Assembly (NCBI GenBank): GCA_025331565.1
Contig: JAFREQ010000165.1
Coordinates: 1,116,001-1,180,000, forward strand
Length of the DNA stretch: 64,000 nucleotides
Direction: 5' to 3'
DNA from: Holacanthus passer
Taxonomy: Eukaryota; Chordata; Actinopteri; Pomacanthidae
The translations under genes and the position numbers were made by a program. The notes beneath the pieces were generated by a model that saw nothing but the letters and a program-made list of their open reading frames with translations, was not told where the DNA came from and ran no database searches. Shown here in pieces: positions 45,990 to 58,584 of the stretch (the first letter of the stretch is position 1; the number at the start of each line of letters is the position of its first letter).

Positions 45990-46330
45990 CATCCTTCCCC
46001 AGCATGCCGCAAACAAATGTGAACTTGTAAAGACCGCAGGCGTTCTCACATCAACATCTCCGCCGTCATCTTTGAGCGTGCGGCGCCGCAGCCTACCTCA
46101 TTGTCCTAAAAGTCACTTCTCTACAAAGCACCTTAACAAGGTGATTTTTTTTCCCCCTCTCAGCAACAAACGACAGCCACTTGGAATAACAAGCCTCCAT
46201 CACGATTTACAATTGAGCAATACCTCCTGATGCAACTTGAGACGGACCAAACAGCGATTGTGCTGACAAACCGGCAAACTAAAGAGGGAAAGATGCATCA
46301 AGCCTGATTTACCCAGGATGCTGACACAAT
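45990..46330. promoter_or_regulatory. Candidate conserved non-coding element (sgcz intron 1)
   Basis: A repeat-free block between a microsatellite and AT-rich sequence, with retained CpGs (GCGTGCGGCGCCGCAG) and words such as ACAAATGTGAACTTG and TTTACAATTGAGCAATAC. It looks unlike the surrounding intron; function unknown. Confidence 0.28.
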
Positions 46331-47415
46331 TGCAGGAAAAAACTCAATGTGATGATATATATTAATATATATATTGCTCCCAGTTTTTTCTTCCAATTAC
46401 CAACCCTCACACGGACTCGAGCGTGGGATGGAGCTTGTGGATTTTGCGCATAAGCGACAGGTTCCATCTCCATATCATCCTCATTACATTGCATTCCAAA
46501 TCTGGCTAATGATGACAATTTTCTACCAGGCTAGACTGAAAAAAAACACTGTTCGTGTGAAGCATAGCACATTTTTTCATACAGAATTTATTAGTAAAAG
46601 TGGGCTCAGTCGGTCTACCAAGGTGCTCATATAGTTTTGTAAAAGCCGAGAGCATGCACGACTGAATGTGTGCTTATGTGCATGACTTCAGAGCTGCAGA
46701 CTGCATGTGTTGGAGTCTATTTCTGTCCATGTTCGACTGAAAACACCGCAGAAATAATCCATCGGAGTTTTAAGTGCACCACCGCGTGTCTCTCTCTGCT
46801 CCCGCCACGACTCTCCGCCACATTTCCCCCCTCTTTTTATTTCTCTCCTTGCCAGTTTCAGACCTATTCTCTTTATTGGAGGCAAACAGAGCAAAGTGGA
46901 AAAAAGAGAGTGAAATGGCTTTGATGTGTAATAGATACTCTACTATTCCTTTTGAGGAGCACCTCCTCAGAAATGTTGCCTTTTCATTCTTCCTTTCTTC
47001 CTTCCTTTCTTTCCTCCTGCCCTCTTGCATACTTTTGTCTGTATTGATTTTTCCTCAGACATGAAAAAGGGTGCAGTGTTGGATGGGTTTGATGTGTGTG
47101 TGTGTGCCTCCACGTGTGTGCGTTTGACTTTGAGTTTGCATCTGCGTGTGTGTCTCGCATCCCTACACTTCTACCAGATTCTTTTCAAGGGCATTATGCG
47201 TACAACCTTTGTAATTTTTACCAAGAAGAGACTGTCTTTACCGTCTCCCTTCAATTTGAAAGCGATGCCACAAGAAAGGAAGTGACTTCTTTGAAAAAGC
47301 CTGAAGAGGTTTCTTTTTTTTTAAGTCATGAAGGGGCGTTCATCGCAGTGGCATGCCAGGGGTCTGGGAGGTCTGGGAACAAAATAGTACTGATGACTAG
47401 ATGTGTCTGGGAGGA

Positions 47416-47429
47416 GGGGGGGGGGGGGG
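47416..47429 (+). repeat. Poly(G)14 tract in a G-rich context
   Basis: Fourteen consecutive G follow GGGGTCTGGGAGGTCTGGGA (47,360-47,379) and TGGGAGGA. The G-runs could form a quadruplex. Length is likely variable and sequencing-error prone. Confidence 0.85.
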
Positions 47430-47609
47430 CTGCCCCTCAGAACAAAATAAAAGCAGAATGCTGGACTGCTCTTGTTTTGGTTTGAAAAAGAATTTGTGAT
47501 TTTTGCTGTGTCTATTGATGTGTCTTTGTTATAGCAAAAAGTACACATACACACACAAAGACACACCTGTAGATACAGAGGTATTTTTCTCTTTGCTTCA
47601 CAACCGCAA

Positions 47610-47725
47610 GTCCAAGAAAGTTGGGACACTGTGTAAAACCTGAGTTCTGTTAGATTGTGTTCCTGAGCCCAAGTAATATCCTTTATACAATAATGTGTTT
47701 GACAAAGTGGTGAACCTCACCCCAT
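47610..47725 (+). mobile_element. DNA-transposon-derived repeat R6, copy 2 (fragment)
   Basis: AAGAAAGTTGGGACACTGTG, then TAAAAC, AGTAATATCCTTTATACAAT and GTGTTTGACAAAGTGGTGAA resemble the same element as at 61,555, with an internal deletion. A poly(A) tract follows at 47,750-47,762. Confidence 0.5.
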
Positions 47726-48020
47726 ATACATACAGATATATGTAGATTAAAAAAAAAAAAAAGGAAGAAAAGAATATGGATCCAGGAGGACGCTGAGCAG
47801 CTTCTGGTGTCGCCACACTACCTCCTTTAAACCACAGAAGAAGGACGGGGCACACAAAACACAGAGGAGGCAGCACAGCAGTCACACAGACAGGAGAGAC
47901 AGACAAACGCACAGAGGACAGACAGACATGCAAACTAGGGAGGGGGGGAAGAGGAGAGGCTGAATCTCCAGGGGAACCATGATCCACATCCAAACATCTG
48001 GATGAGGCACCAACAACCAG

Positions 48021-48046
48021 GAGAGAGAGAGAGAGAGAGAGAGAGA
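48021..48046 (+). repeat. (GA)13 microsatellite
   Basis: Uninterrupted GA run. A further GA-rich stretch is at 48,590-48,625. Confidence 0.95.
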
Positions 48047-48841
48047 AGTTCCCGGACAACTGATGGTCCAGCAGAGAGGAGACTGAGTGAAAAGAGACAA
48101 GCTGAGACGCACACAGCTTGGCATGGAAACTCAAATTCACCTCACACAGTCATACATGGATGGGTGATTTGAATGGTGCACTACTTTGATGCAATGAGAC
48201 TCCCATACATAAATGTACAAGACGTGTTTAGAATACATTACACTGATGTATCAAGATTCATTGTACTCAAGTGATCGCACGTAGAATTAAATCTCCAACA
48301 ATGTCAGGCTTTCTGAATTTAATAATAATATGAAAAAAAATTATTATTCTGAATTAAGGAGATGGGGAAGAAGCATGGATGAAGAGATAGAAGAAAGGAG
48401 GTATAGGTTGAGAAGAGAGAGAACCACATGCAAACCACAAAACAGTGGCCAATTCCCGTGGGATATGCATAAACTATGTGTATGTGTCAATGTGTATATG
48501 TGTGAGCGTGTGTGTGGAAGTGGTCAGGCAGTCAGCAACAGTGTCATCCTGTTGCTATGAGACAGCTGGTCTCACCAGAGGGGGCGACAGAGCGAGAGAG
48601 AGCGTGAGAGAGAGAGAGGGAGAGATTTTTGCAATTCTACAATTTTCTTTGGAGGCTAAGTTTCGGTTAGAACTTTTCAGTTAGTAAACGTGGTGCACAG
48701 CTCGTCTTCTGTGCAAGCAGCTTATTACAACTGATATTTATGTTTATTGTTAGGCAGCCACCTCCATAGCAAAGGAGGAAGTCAGGTGATGTAGTATAGA
48801 TAGTGAGACAGTCCACATATGGACGGGGAGGACTTTCGCTC

Positions 48842-49010
48842 AGGAGACTGTTGTTCATGTCCTGTGTGAAACCAAAAGTCAACTTTGACTTATTTTAACT
48901 TTCGCCATGTAATGTAAAGTGTAACGTACTGATTTTAACCCAAAGCATGAACTTTCCTTAAACTTAACCAAGTAGTTTTGGTGCCTCAGCTTAACCAGAC
49001 TGGGACATTA
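48842..49010 (+). repeat. Dispersed repeat family R1, copy 2
   Basis: Ordered similarity to 25,655-25,880 includes TGTGTGAAACCAAAAGTCAA, CTGATTTTAACC and AACCAAGTAGTTTTGGTGCCT. It has no internal insertion, so it serves as the empty-site comparison for copy 1. Confidence 0.65.
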
Positions 49011-50535
49011 ACATTAACCACATGACGACAAACATGTGGTACAACAAGGGCCGGAAAGATGAAGGTCCGGTCAGCCTGTCGCTGTTACTCTCCAGCAGTC
49101 ACGTATGTCTTTCTGGACAATAGTTGTGTCGTTTTGGGAGTCGCTGGCCGATTCAGCCGTTTAGTTATGAGGACATGTTGCGTTTAAAGCACAGTGTTTG
49201 TACAATGACAGATACAAAGAACAAACATTTCAGCTCCAGACTGAAACTTGACATCTTTGCTGCAGAACTGTGACACAACTATTTCACTTTTTTCTTTTCC
49301 TCACAGTCACTGTCAGCTCATTTTTGTATTCCAACACCATTTATATGCTCTGTGACATGTACTGTATATGTTTCTTTACTCAGTAGTCTTGACCCAGTCA
49401 AGTATGTTTCACCAAATGAATTAGTGCCATTCAATGGTTCAATGACCAACAGCATGTAATGCGAACAATAATCGAAAGAGGAGAGCAGCTGCCATTCTGT
49501 GAAGGCAGGAAGGAGAAAGAGGAAGAATGGCGAGGAAGGACAGAGGAAGGAGACGCAAGGACAGAGCGGGCAAAGATGGATAAAGAAGAAGCAAATGTGA
49601 GGAAATTAGAGAAGCGGGAGAAAATTAAAATGATAAAATATCAAAAGGGCAGGAAGATGGAGAACAGAGAAGAATGAAAGGAAAATCTTAAGTGGGCCGT
49701 GTACAGTACTCGGGATGAGCCTGTCCATGAGTGAATGTGATAAAAAAAGATTTCCTGGAGAGATGACATGCATCATGTTGGGAAACAAGTGAATCTGAGT
49801 GCATCGGCCTTTGTCAAGATGCTGTTGGTGAAAGGGCTAAACAAAACAAAGTACATCTATCTAAATACACCAGGTGGGGAAGATAACAGGTGAAACTTAT
49901 AAGGATGTGGCAATGTGACAATCAAACTGACAGGAAACACATAAAGGCAGGAAGCAAAGTAACTGAAACACACCCGAAGAAATATTCTTAAAAGTGGAAA
50001 TAACTAAAATAAAATGACACAAACAAAAAACTGTTACAAAAAAGGGAATGCTGTGATTTGATTGGATAAACACAAGATAAAATATGTCCAGTTGTAAAAT
50101 AATAACAACAAAGATTAAAAAGTCAGAAATCATAAAATGCTGTCCTGATGATATTCCAGTAAAACAAACTCACTGTCCATTGCAGCTTTCTTTGAAGTCA
50201 CTTTGTCAATTTTTTAACAAAAAATGAGACAACATGAGAACAATTCTCTTGTTCTTCTCACCCATGCACCACCCACCCTGAGAGGATCATGTCCCTACCA
50301 GCTCCTGCTTCTATCAGGGCCCACTGTCATCACATTGTCACTGTGGTTCAGTGAGACGGGTTGAATTTGAGTTCAAATTCTTGAAGTGACTGATGCAAAC
50401 AAAAGTTCCGATTTTAAGTGGGCGATAAAAAGAGGAAAAAGTAGGAGGGAGAGACAAAAGAAGAGACAGGAAGGGAGCAGAGAGGGGGAAGAGGAAAGTG
50501 GGAAGTGGATTGGATGCTTTGAGGAAGAGAGAGGA

Positions 50536-50538
<3 letters not shown>

Positions 50539-50567
<29 letters not shown>
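50539..50567 (+). repeat. (GT)n microsatellite after a purine-rich tract
   Basis: GT run of about 14 units following a purine-only-like tract at 50,425-50,538. Confidence 0.95.
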
Positions 50568-50571
<4 letters not shown>

Positions 50572-50693
50572 TAAACTGGTGTGTTCATATCTCCCTCTCT
50601 CTTCCATCTCGAGCTGAAAGCAATAATATGATGATTGGGATATGATCTATATAGGTTTGGCCTTGAGCAGGGATTGCTGTCTGGTTAGGCCGT

Positions 50694-50695
<2 letters not shown>

Positions 50696-50726
<31 letters not shown>
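50696..50726 (+). repeat. (CA)15 microsatellite
   Basis: Uninterrupted CA run, 130 bases from an opposite-orientation GT run. Confidence 0.96.
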
Positions 50727-50727
<1 letters not shown>

Positions 50728-50789
50728 GGTCCCACTTTAATCTAGCTCGCGTTTAGACGAGACAGACGATTTTGTCTTGTCCTGTAAAT

Positions 50790-51030
50790 ATGTCAGCCAG
50801 CGTTTCTCTCTCTTTCCGTTCTCTCATTTACTTTTACGTCCATTCTTGCTCTCTACCTCTCATCCCTCTCTCCCTCTATCCTTCACTGTTTTTTCTCTCT
50901 CTCTTGTCTCGTTCACCCTTTGCACCCGTGCCATCCCCGCCGTCTCCTCCACCCTTTCCTTCTTTTCCATCTCATCTCTTCTTCCTCCCTTTCCACCACC
51001 ATCCATTTATCTTCCTCCCCCCACCCTGCA
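50790..51030 (+). repeat. Polypyrimidine-rich tract
   Basis: TCTCTC, TCCCTC and TTCCT words dominate on the plus strand. Overlapping 106-126 codon frames are low-complexity. Interrupted TG runs follow at 51,069-51,095 and 51,190-51,214. Confidence 0.7.
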
Positions 51031-51321
51031 CATGCACAAATGTGACAAAAAGGCCGAGTCCGAGTGTCCGTGTGTGTGTGTGTGTATGTGTGTGTGAGCC
51101 AAGATTCTGTCACAGCTTGAGTGGTCTGACTTTTCTTCCTCTGGATCAATGAGCACAAAGAATGGTGTCCCACACTGCCCCTAGGAATATGTGTGTGTGT
51201 GTGTTTGTGTGTGTGTTTCTTGTTTATATTGAACTCCCCGAACAAGTATATCTAACATTTCCTGTCAACACTGCGGTAGTTAGAATCGCCGTTGTGGTTT
51301 TTCTTAAGTGTGTACATGTCC

Positions 51322-51324
<3 letters not shown>

Positions 51325-51355
<31 letters not shown>
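51325..51355 (+). repeat. (TG)15 microsatellite
   Basis: Uninterrupted TG run. Confidence 0.96.
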
Positions 51356-51356
<1 letters not shown>

Positions 51357-51474
51357 ATGTGACCAGTGACCTATGTGGTTTGAGGCCTGTAGCAGTAATC
51401 CATGCTGGGAGCTGGAGGAATGAGTGGGAGGGTGGCCACTATATGGATCAATATGTCAGCAGTGCACAGTTGTT

Positions 51475-51850
51475 CTCTGTCTCTCTCCCTCCTTCCATCA
51501 TCGCGGCCTCCTCCCACCTTTTTTTCTCTCCGTCGCCATCTTTCCTTCTCTGCATCCCACCTCTTCCCTCATTCGAATTCTGTCTTTCCTCTTCCTCTCT
51601 CCTTTCATATTTCAAACCCCGCTCTCCGTCTCTCCGTAAATCAGTCCCCTCCTTCCTCCTTTCCCTTTTTTCCCCCTTTACTTATCTTTCTTTGGTGCCA
51701 GCTTCCTTCCCCACATTCCTCTCCCATGGCCACTTGCCATTCCATAAATCTATTTTTCCTCTCTCTCTAGATCACCGTCTTCATCACTTCTCGCCATCCT
51801 CCATCTCTCTCTTTCCTCTGATATAGCCAGTTTCCTTCTTTCTCTCTCAC
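51475..51850 (+). repeat. Long polypyrimidine-rich tract
   Basis: About 375 bases dominated by C and T with CTCTCC, TTCCTC and CCTTTC words. The 172- and 122-codon frames here are serine/proline/phenylalanine-rich artefacts of it. Confidence 0.7.
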
Positions 51851-52423
51851 TCTTACGAAGGAGGGAGTCTATTTCCGTGCGTTGCCAATCTGTCATTGCT
51901 GCCCTCCAACAAAAAGACATATTCTACTTTTCTCTCTCTTTTAGTTCACTTCTGTTGTTTCATTGGCGTGACTGTTCAGCTTAAGCAGTATTTAGTAAGA
52001 GGTACAAAATGCAAACAAGTGTCCTGTCTCTCTCGTCTTCAGTAAATGGTCCAGCAGTGACACTAATATATTCTTATAGCATTTCTACAGGGGTTTCACA
52101 TGTGTCTATGGCAATTCTTATCTCTTCCTCAAGACTCCCCTCACCAGAAAAAACAATAGCATTGGTTGCTGTTCAAAAGGACTAAAACGGTCTTTGTTTA
52201 TCCACTGTGCTAATTATGACTATCAGAAGCAAAGGCAAACATAGTGTGACAATGTTATACTAACCAGAAGTGGGAATGGATGAAGAGCTCAACAACAAAG
52301 CCTATGACCTTTATTTTTTTAATTGCTTTTGCACTTATACTAACAGCATGAAACTGGTGTTAAATGGTGGAACAAGAGCGGTTGAGAAGCCATGGATTAC
52401 ACACAGGGACACTCCAAGTTGAT

Positions 52424-52464
52424 GATAATAATAATAATAAAAAAAAAGAAGAAGAAGAAGAAGA
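52424..52464 (+). repeat. Compound (ATA)n-A-(GAA)n microsatellite
   Basis: GATAATAATAATAATAA, then an A-run, then five GAA units. Confidence 0.93.
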
Positions 52465-53095
52465 CAATATAAAATTGATCAATTAATGAAAAAGAAATAT
52501 TCACAAATACAGGGAGAAAAGACAAGACAGGTGATATAAAAAGAAACATTTTGGATGCAGGAGGATAAAGTATTAAATTAGTATAAATTATGAATAAGAT
52601 CCACGGATTTCTTTTTTAAAAATTAAAATGACAGGAAGCTCTAAATGATATTTGATATCTCTGTGCAATGATGTTTCATATCATGACTGGCTTTACAGAA
52701 AGTCTGCAGTTACTGGAGTGAATTTGCAGAAGTTACCAAAAGGTGATGAGATAGAGACAATAGCATATAATTATATATAAACACACATATGCAATTGATA
52801 ATTATGTTAATGTTTTGTCATTATGGTTCATTTATGCTGATGTGTTTCTCGTTCGCTCTTTTTTTAAACCATTGACTTTGCATCGCACTATTTCCTGTTA
52901 TTTTCACCTCCCTCACTCCCTCCGTCCCTCCTTCCTCTCCCCTTTGTTGCCGTCCTCCATTTAGAGTGCTTTTAAGGAAAGAGTGAAAAAAGAACGATGT
53001 TTGATCAAAGGAATTATTTGGATAAGACATGACAACCCAAATCACTGATGACTGGTGCATACACACATGCCGCACACACGCAGACTAGTATAATG

Positions 53096-53123
<28 letters not shown>
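53096..53123 (+). repeat. (CA)14 microsatellite
   Basis: Uninterrupted CA run. Confidence 0.96.
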
Positions 53124-53126
<3 letters not shown>

Positions 53127-54196
53127 TCACGTCTCACATTTTCGGGGTTTTTTGGAGGAAGATTCAAAGATTAGCCAGAGGCACTTTCTCTCCTTCGACA
53201 TCCCCCACCCTCTAGTCTTCTCTCTCTTCCTATCTGGCTCCCTGAGACTATGATAGTGATTAATTAACTCCATGCTCTGAGAATCTGACGCGAACATCTC
53301 TAACACACATGCTCACAAATACATGCACATACCTTGACACCCTTTCATCTCCTTCCTCTGCCTCTCTCTCCACCTGTTCCTCGGGGACGGAGCTGCTTAT
53401 GCTTTTTAATTTCAATAAACCTCGAGCGAAGTTTTCTGAATTTATTACTCTTACTGACATGCAACATGAAGAAAACTGCAACATGTCGTTGGATATATAT
53501 TATTGTTTTGTTTTTAATAAAACATATTAAAATTATTCAATTAGAAATTAATTGCTTAGGCAACCACTGAGCCACTCTGGAGAACCACAGTCAATGTAAC
53601 TGAGGGTGTTTGCATTTTAAAAGTCATATTTCAACCTCATAAACAAACAGCTCCGGGTCTCGTATGTCTTCGCGTGCCTTTGGGCTCGAGGTTATAACGA
53701 GTTTCTTTTCAAGAACTACGAAAACATTGAAGTAATGAATCCAGGACTATCTGTCATCTTGGTCTTGTCTCCATTCCTCCACCCTGATTAATATTCTGCT
53801 CACTTCAGCTAAAAACACCTCCACTCACAATATAGACTCTCCAAATACCAACACGATGAGCCGGCTGTGCAGCATACACCCTACAGAAGGCTGCGCTCTC
53901 ACCACAGGTTAGCAGATAACTAGTCAGGAATGCTTGAAATGTGTTAAAACATTTGGAAGCTCAAGTCAAGGAGGAACCCATATTTTTGTATTTAGAGATC
54001 CAGCCCTGACACCACTTTTCTGTGTGATGCAGCTTGGTTGGCTGTGAATCTACTGGCTCTAACTCTCACTGAAAACATTTTTTTTTTTCATTGTATTTCT
54101 AAATATTTAAATGATTTCCTGAGGTTTCCTGTCCATATTCAATAATAAATGAGAACCTATTAATTATGATTTACTATTAATTTGTTAGCATACAAA

Positions 54197-54401
54197 AAAC
54201 TACAGCTCCCATGAAAATTTATTAGGACAGCATAATGCATACTCACATCATTGTAACCTGTTTTCTGTGATATCCACCAAAACTTTTAGCTGTAATTTAG
54301 CTGTCTAAAAATACTCTTTACTCTGCAGCCATGACTGAACCCACCTCACTCCATCAAGCTGGTCATAGTCAACCCACTAAGGCTTATGGGAATTGTTGTT
54401 T
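54197..54401. mobile_element. Small non-autonomous DNA transposon (MITE-like) with inverted repeats
   Basis: The left end AAACTACAGCTCCCATGA (54,197-54,214) and the right end, reverse-complemented AAACAACAATTCCCATAA (54,384-54,401), match at 14 of 18 positions. The interior has no coding potential. TA-type flanks are possible but not clear. Confidence 0.6.
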
Positions 54402-54889
54402 AAATGTCATAAAAACAGAATATGAAAAAGAACAAAAGTCCATAAAAAATAAATATAATGATTATCCCTGTCTAGGCAAATTGAATGAAAGGCACGAGCA
54501 TGGCTGAAGTGGATGTTTGTGATTTGTGTAATGACACATCTCACCATTTTTTTTAATGATGATGATAATGATGATGTTTTCTTATTTGTATTTGGGCGTA
54601 GGTGGCAGCCGTATTTTATCTACAGCACATACAGGGTGGGAGAACTGTGTCTAAATGTCAGTAACATGCAGGCAGCCAGTTTATAAAAGTTTCCTCAGCG
54701 GCACAGGTAGACATGATTGGACGATTTCTAGAACAACCTGGGCCTCATGCTGAGAATCTGTGTCTCACTGCTAATTCTGAAGTAGGACATGCACGTTAAA
54801 AACAAATGCTAAGGAAGATATTATTCATTTTGATGTGGTGAACTACTTTGTAGCGACACCAGAAAGTGGTCCAAGTTGACGTTCATTAG

Positions 54890-55082
54890 GGAGCGTGAGT
54901 TGACATGGCAGATGCTGCATCCTCCCTGGCCTTCGCCCGATTAAGACAGCTGAGTCTGTTGGTGTAAAAAAAGGGACACGAGGGAACAGTGTAACTCAGC
55001 TGCTGACTAAGGTCTTCGCCTATAAGGAGCTGTTTCAGAAGACACATTAATTCAGACTCCTTCAGCTGTAGTTCACGAGGAG
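54890..55082 (+). other. Candidate cryptic or alternative exon with strong splice donor
   Basis: The sequence ends GAG followed by a full consensus donor GTAAGT at 55,083. An ATG at 54,905 opens a 20-codon frame (MADAASSLAFARLRQLSLLV) that stops before the donor, so any exon here would be non-coding leader or carry a uORF. The opposite strand has a 68-codon frame. It could equally be a CNE with a chance donor. Confidence 0.2.
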
Positions 55083-58000
55083 GTAAGTACATTTATAATG
55101 AAATGCTTTCTTTTTAATTAACTGTACAAACTGCGTGTCAGCATGCCTTTGTTTCCGGTTGCTATAGCTTATCAAGCCCAGTCTCGTCCTGTTTTGTCAA
55201 GAGAAACGGAAAATGGAAGCCAGGCACAGACACTTTTTTTTTCCGCGTTGTCAAACTAATTTCAAGCATTTGATGACAAAATTTGCTTGTGAAAAGGATC
55301 AATTTGTTTGGGGAGAAGTGGCTCAATGCAGTCGGCGGGGTGCTATTTCAGGAGCAATGAAGAAGGATATGGCTTTGAATGATAAAGTCAATCCCCCCTC
55401 TCATTAAAACAACGTCTCTCTATGCTGGAAAGAAGTTGGCAGTTTGCAGAAGACCCACTTCATAGAAGTTGGGGATCAGGGGAGGCATACAATAAAACAT
55501 GGCTAAATTAAACTCAATCACCAAACTCACCAAGCTCCCTATGTTTTTCCTGACTTGCAAAGCTCCCTCTGTCCCTCCATTACTCTCTCCATCTTCCATC
55601 TCTCCATCCCTCCCACTCTCTGGCCTGGTTCACAGTCCCTCTTGCCATCTCCCTGTGAAAATAGTAGCAAGGCCCTCCTCCCACGCACTCTTTCACACAC
55701 ACATATGTTTTTTGGAGAAAGCGGAGAGGAGGAGGAGGAAAAGGAAGAAAGAAATGAAAATGAAGACAGGGAAATGAGAGAGCAGAGCCGTTTTGTGCGA
55801 TTTCCATCACCTGTCAATCAAGTCTTGTTTTCAGTGCCGCAGTGCCTTTTTATTTTGTCTATCTGTTGATGATGTCCGAGTTGCTGTAGGTGGTTTTCTT
55901 GTCTTCATCTGTTGAGTCATGATGAGTATTGCTGCAGAATACCCAGTTCTTCTTTAATTCATTCCAAACAAACCAATAAAATACAAACACATCATTGACT
56001 GCACACTCAGCTATCAGGCACAAAGTGTTTCTCAATAAATGTCAAAGGAAAGATGTTGAATCGGTCATGGTCATCATCAAGGAACAGAACACAGTCCAGT
56101 GGTGCTTCGAAGGCATCAAAATCACAAATCTGAACCATTGCACCAAAATTGAAAAATACTAAGTAGCATGTTAGCAAAGAAAACTGCAGTTAGCAATCAG
56201 TCTATATTATATACTCCCACTCAAGGGTGGGGGCTTGGGAAGGAGGTCCACCTACTTCTGATTAGATAGATGCTTCCTTATATCAATTTCATGCCATAGA
56301 TGAGTCTCAAATGTTTGACTCTATGTCCGCTTACAAGGTTCAGGATGATTTAAAACAGTAGATGCTGTGTTGAGCCATTTTCGAGATGTGAAATTCAGAT
56401 TTTTATAAACAGTTTACGAAATGTCAATATTAACGCCAGCATTGATGTGTTTTGTCGTAATGCAGTCATGTGATTTAGTTTTGCAGCTCAAAAGATATTT
56501 AAGTGAACCATATCAAAGACAATGCAGCAGAATCAGAGACATGATCTTTTTTAACCCATGCGTTCTTACTCTTTGTCAAAACCTCTTGCCTACCCACAAT
56601 GCAACCTGGCTAGTCTTCAGATCCAGCTCACACCGTCCAACTGTACTCTCTCTTCTTCCCAGAATGATGTGACCTCCATGTGTGCGAGTCCGTGTCGTGA
56701 GTGAGTGTACATACTGTAGGTTTCATGCATTTTATTCATATTTTTATGTTTTTGCAATCCAAAGGAAATCTTGCCGAGGGCCCCCTGCTGTGCCGAGCCC
56801 ACCCTGTCCATGTGTTCTTTCAGTGTTTCCAGATTTGATCTTGTTTGTGTGTGCACTTGAATATTGTGCGCACACGTGGGAGTGTTTCTGAAAGTGTGCA
56901 TGTATGTGTGTGTGTGTGGCAGATTATAGTCTTTCACCCATCTCTGAGCACACAGCACCCGTGGGCTCAGTTACTCATCCTAGTTCTTTCCATAGTTTAG
57001 CTGCTAACAACACACCACGGTTGCCGTTCCTGCCAACACTTATCACAGTAGCAAAACCTACCAGTCACACACACACATTTACATCTTATACAAATGTTGT
57101 CACATAAAGTGTCTTTATTTTCTGTCCTAACACACTACTCAGAGTGTATCCTTCTGCTGCAGTGAGTCAGTCTCCAGTCTCAGACACATCTGCAGCCCAA
57201 CAGCTGGATACACAACTGTGATGGTAATCATGTCAATTCAGAAATATGGTCCTGAGATAACAGTGTGAGACTGACTGACTGTGTGCTGCTCTGTGGCCAG
57301 CAGTGGATGTTTGGGAGCATTCAAGAGCTCAGAAAGATGTCTTTTATGTTACAACAATGTAAATCTAAATATGAACAGGAGAATCTTCCGACAGCAAAAA
57401 GGCCAAAACACAGGATTTAACCAGGTTATCAGTCTCAGAATGATTCCGAATAATGGATTCAAAGGACTTGAAAACAGTCAAATAACCAAGTGAAAATGTT
57501 TCCTATAGTTCTGAAGCAGAAAAAAACAATAAATAATAACCAAAAAAACTCCTGATTGCTGGTGACTTCTGTGCAAATTCATCTCAGAAAACAAGCAATG
57601 AGAAATGAAGGACATGAGGAGACATGGCTGCCTGGATAAATTCATGTTATTGAAAAAGCCAGGGGAAAAAAGAGTAAAAAATCACAAAAAAAAGACAAAG
57701 AAGGCTGATCAATAAATCAATAAATGTTTTTACTGTAAACTATATGAACGTATTAACAAAGCTGTTTTGGGGCCCATAACGACTGTCCCAGTCATTTTTA
57801 ACTGACACAACAAGCAGCCTGAAAATTATTCACACCCTCATTCGCACCTTCAGTGTGTGAATGTGAATATGGTGCCTGAACCATAACCTGAATTACTGGT
57901 TCACAGTACATAGAGGGAGAGTAATTGCCACAAAGCTGCGTTCATTCATGCATTTCAGCTGCATCTCTGCCTTCTTCCTCAGCAGATGGAGTTGCATCAT

Positions 58001-58584
58001 TTCGTTACGGTATGGGAAGCATGGAATTTTAATCATATGTCTCAAATAGGCGGTCATACTGTATATGTGATGTGTCTGTCTTTGTTCGAGATGATCTTTG
58101 GCTCTGGGTGGAAATGTGTTTTTCCTCTTGATAACGTGATAACAAATAAACTATCCCAGTATGACCATGAGATGTGGCTGCATGCCTTGGAAACAAGTTC
58201 GACCTTGTGTTTCCAGCACCAAAAAATAAACAGTCTAGCTCAACGTATTGTCCTGAAAGAAGAATTTGCCATATACAGTACTGTAGCATGTAGCGCTGTA
58301 CATCAGACCTTCTTTCAGGCAACTTATACACATCGAGAGATCATACAAACACACACACCGAACAGGCTGAGCTCTGCACACACACAAACTGTAACCTAGT
58401 ACCAACCATCTGAATGGTAATCCCACAGATTCTTGTTTATCTCAGTAATAGTGTTCTGCTAATCAGTGTTCAATGCTTTGTAAAGTCACTCTGAAGTGAC
58501 GGTTTACAGATATGTAATTCATGACTTCATAATTCACACTTTCCCAGCCGTCGGACTCTGTATAATAGGATATAAAGGCACGTT
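55083..58584. other. sgcz intron 1 block, no exon seen
   Basis: It follows the candidate donor at 55,083. The block 55,090-55,420 is repeat-free and mildly CNE-like. There is a pyrimidine patch at 55,560-55,640 and a purine patch at 55,720-55,785. The 137-codon frame at 57,986-58,399 has no recognised relatives and is within chance expectation. Confidence 0.55.

Larger units (their letters stand above)
45126..48841. other. sgcz intron 1 block, no exon seen
   Basis: A 117-codon open frame at 45,382-45,735 lies beside R1 copy 3 and probably belongs to degenerate repeat sequence. Then come a GT run, the 46.0 kb CNE-like block, a pyrimidine tract (46,785-47,040), the G14 tract, R6 copy 2, a GA run and AT-rich DNA. 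Confidence 0.55.
49011..54196. other. sgcz intron 1 block, no exon seen
   Basis: Purine-rich sequence at 49,475-49,680 and 50,425-50,538, pyrimidine tracts at 50.8-51.0 and 51.5-51.85 kb, six CA/TG runs, an ATA/GAA compound repeat, and a pyrimidine patch at 52,905-52,960. Otherwise AT-rich intron. Confidence 0.6.

Noticed and set aside
47598..48140. 180-codon minus-strand open frame
   Set aside because: It crosses a transposon fragment, a poly(A) tract and a GA microsatellite; no coherent protein.
51308..51826. 172-codon plus-strand open frame
   Set aside because: It translates a TG microsatellite and a long polypyrimidine tract into CVCV and SPLF runs.
57986..58399. 137-codon plus-strand open frame after a CTTCCTCAGCAG acceptor-like sequence
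   Set aside because: No resemblance to sarcoglycans or any family I know, and the end runs into CACACA repeats. The acceptor-like sequence alone is common in introns.
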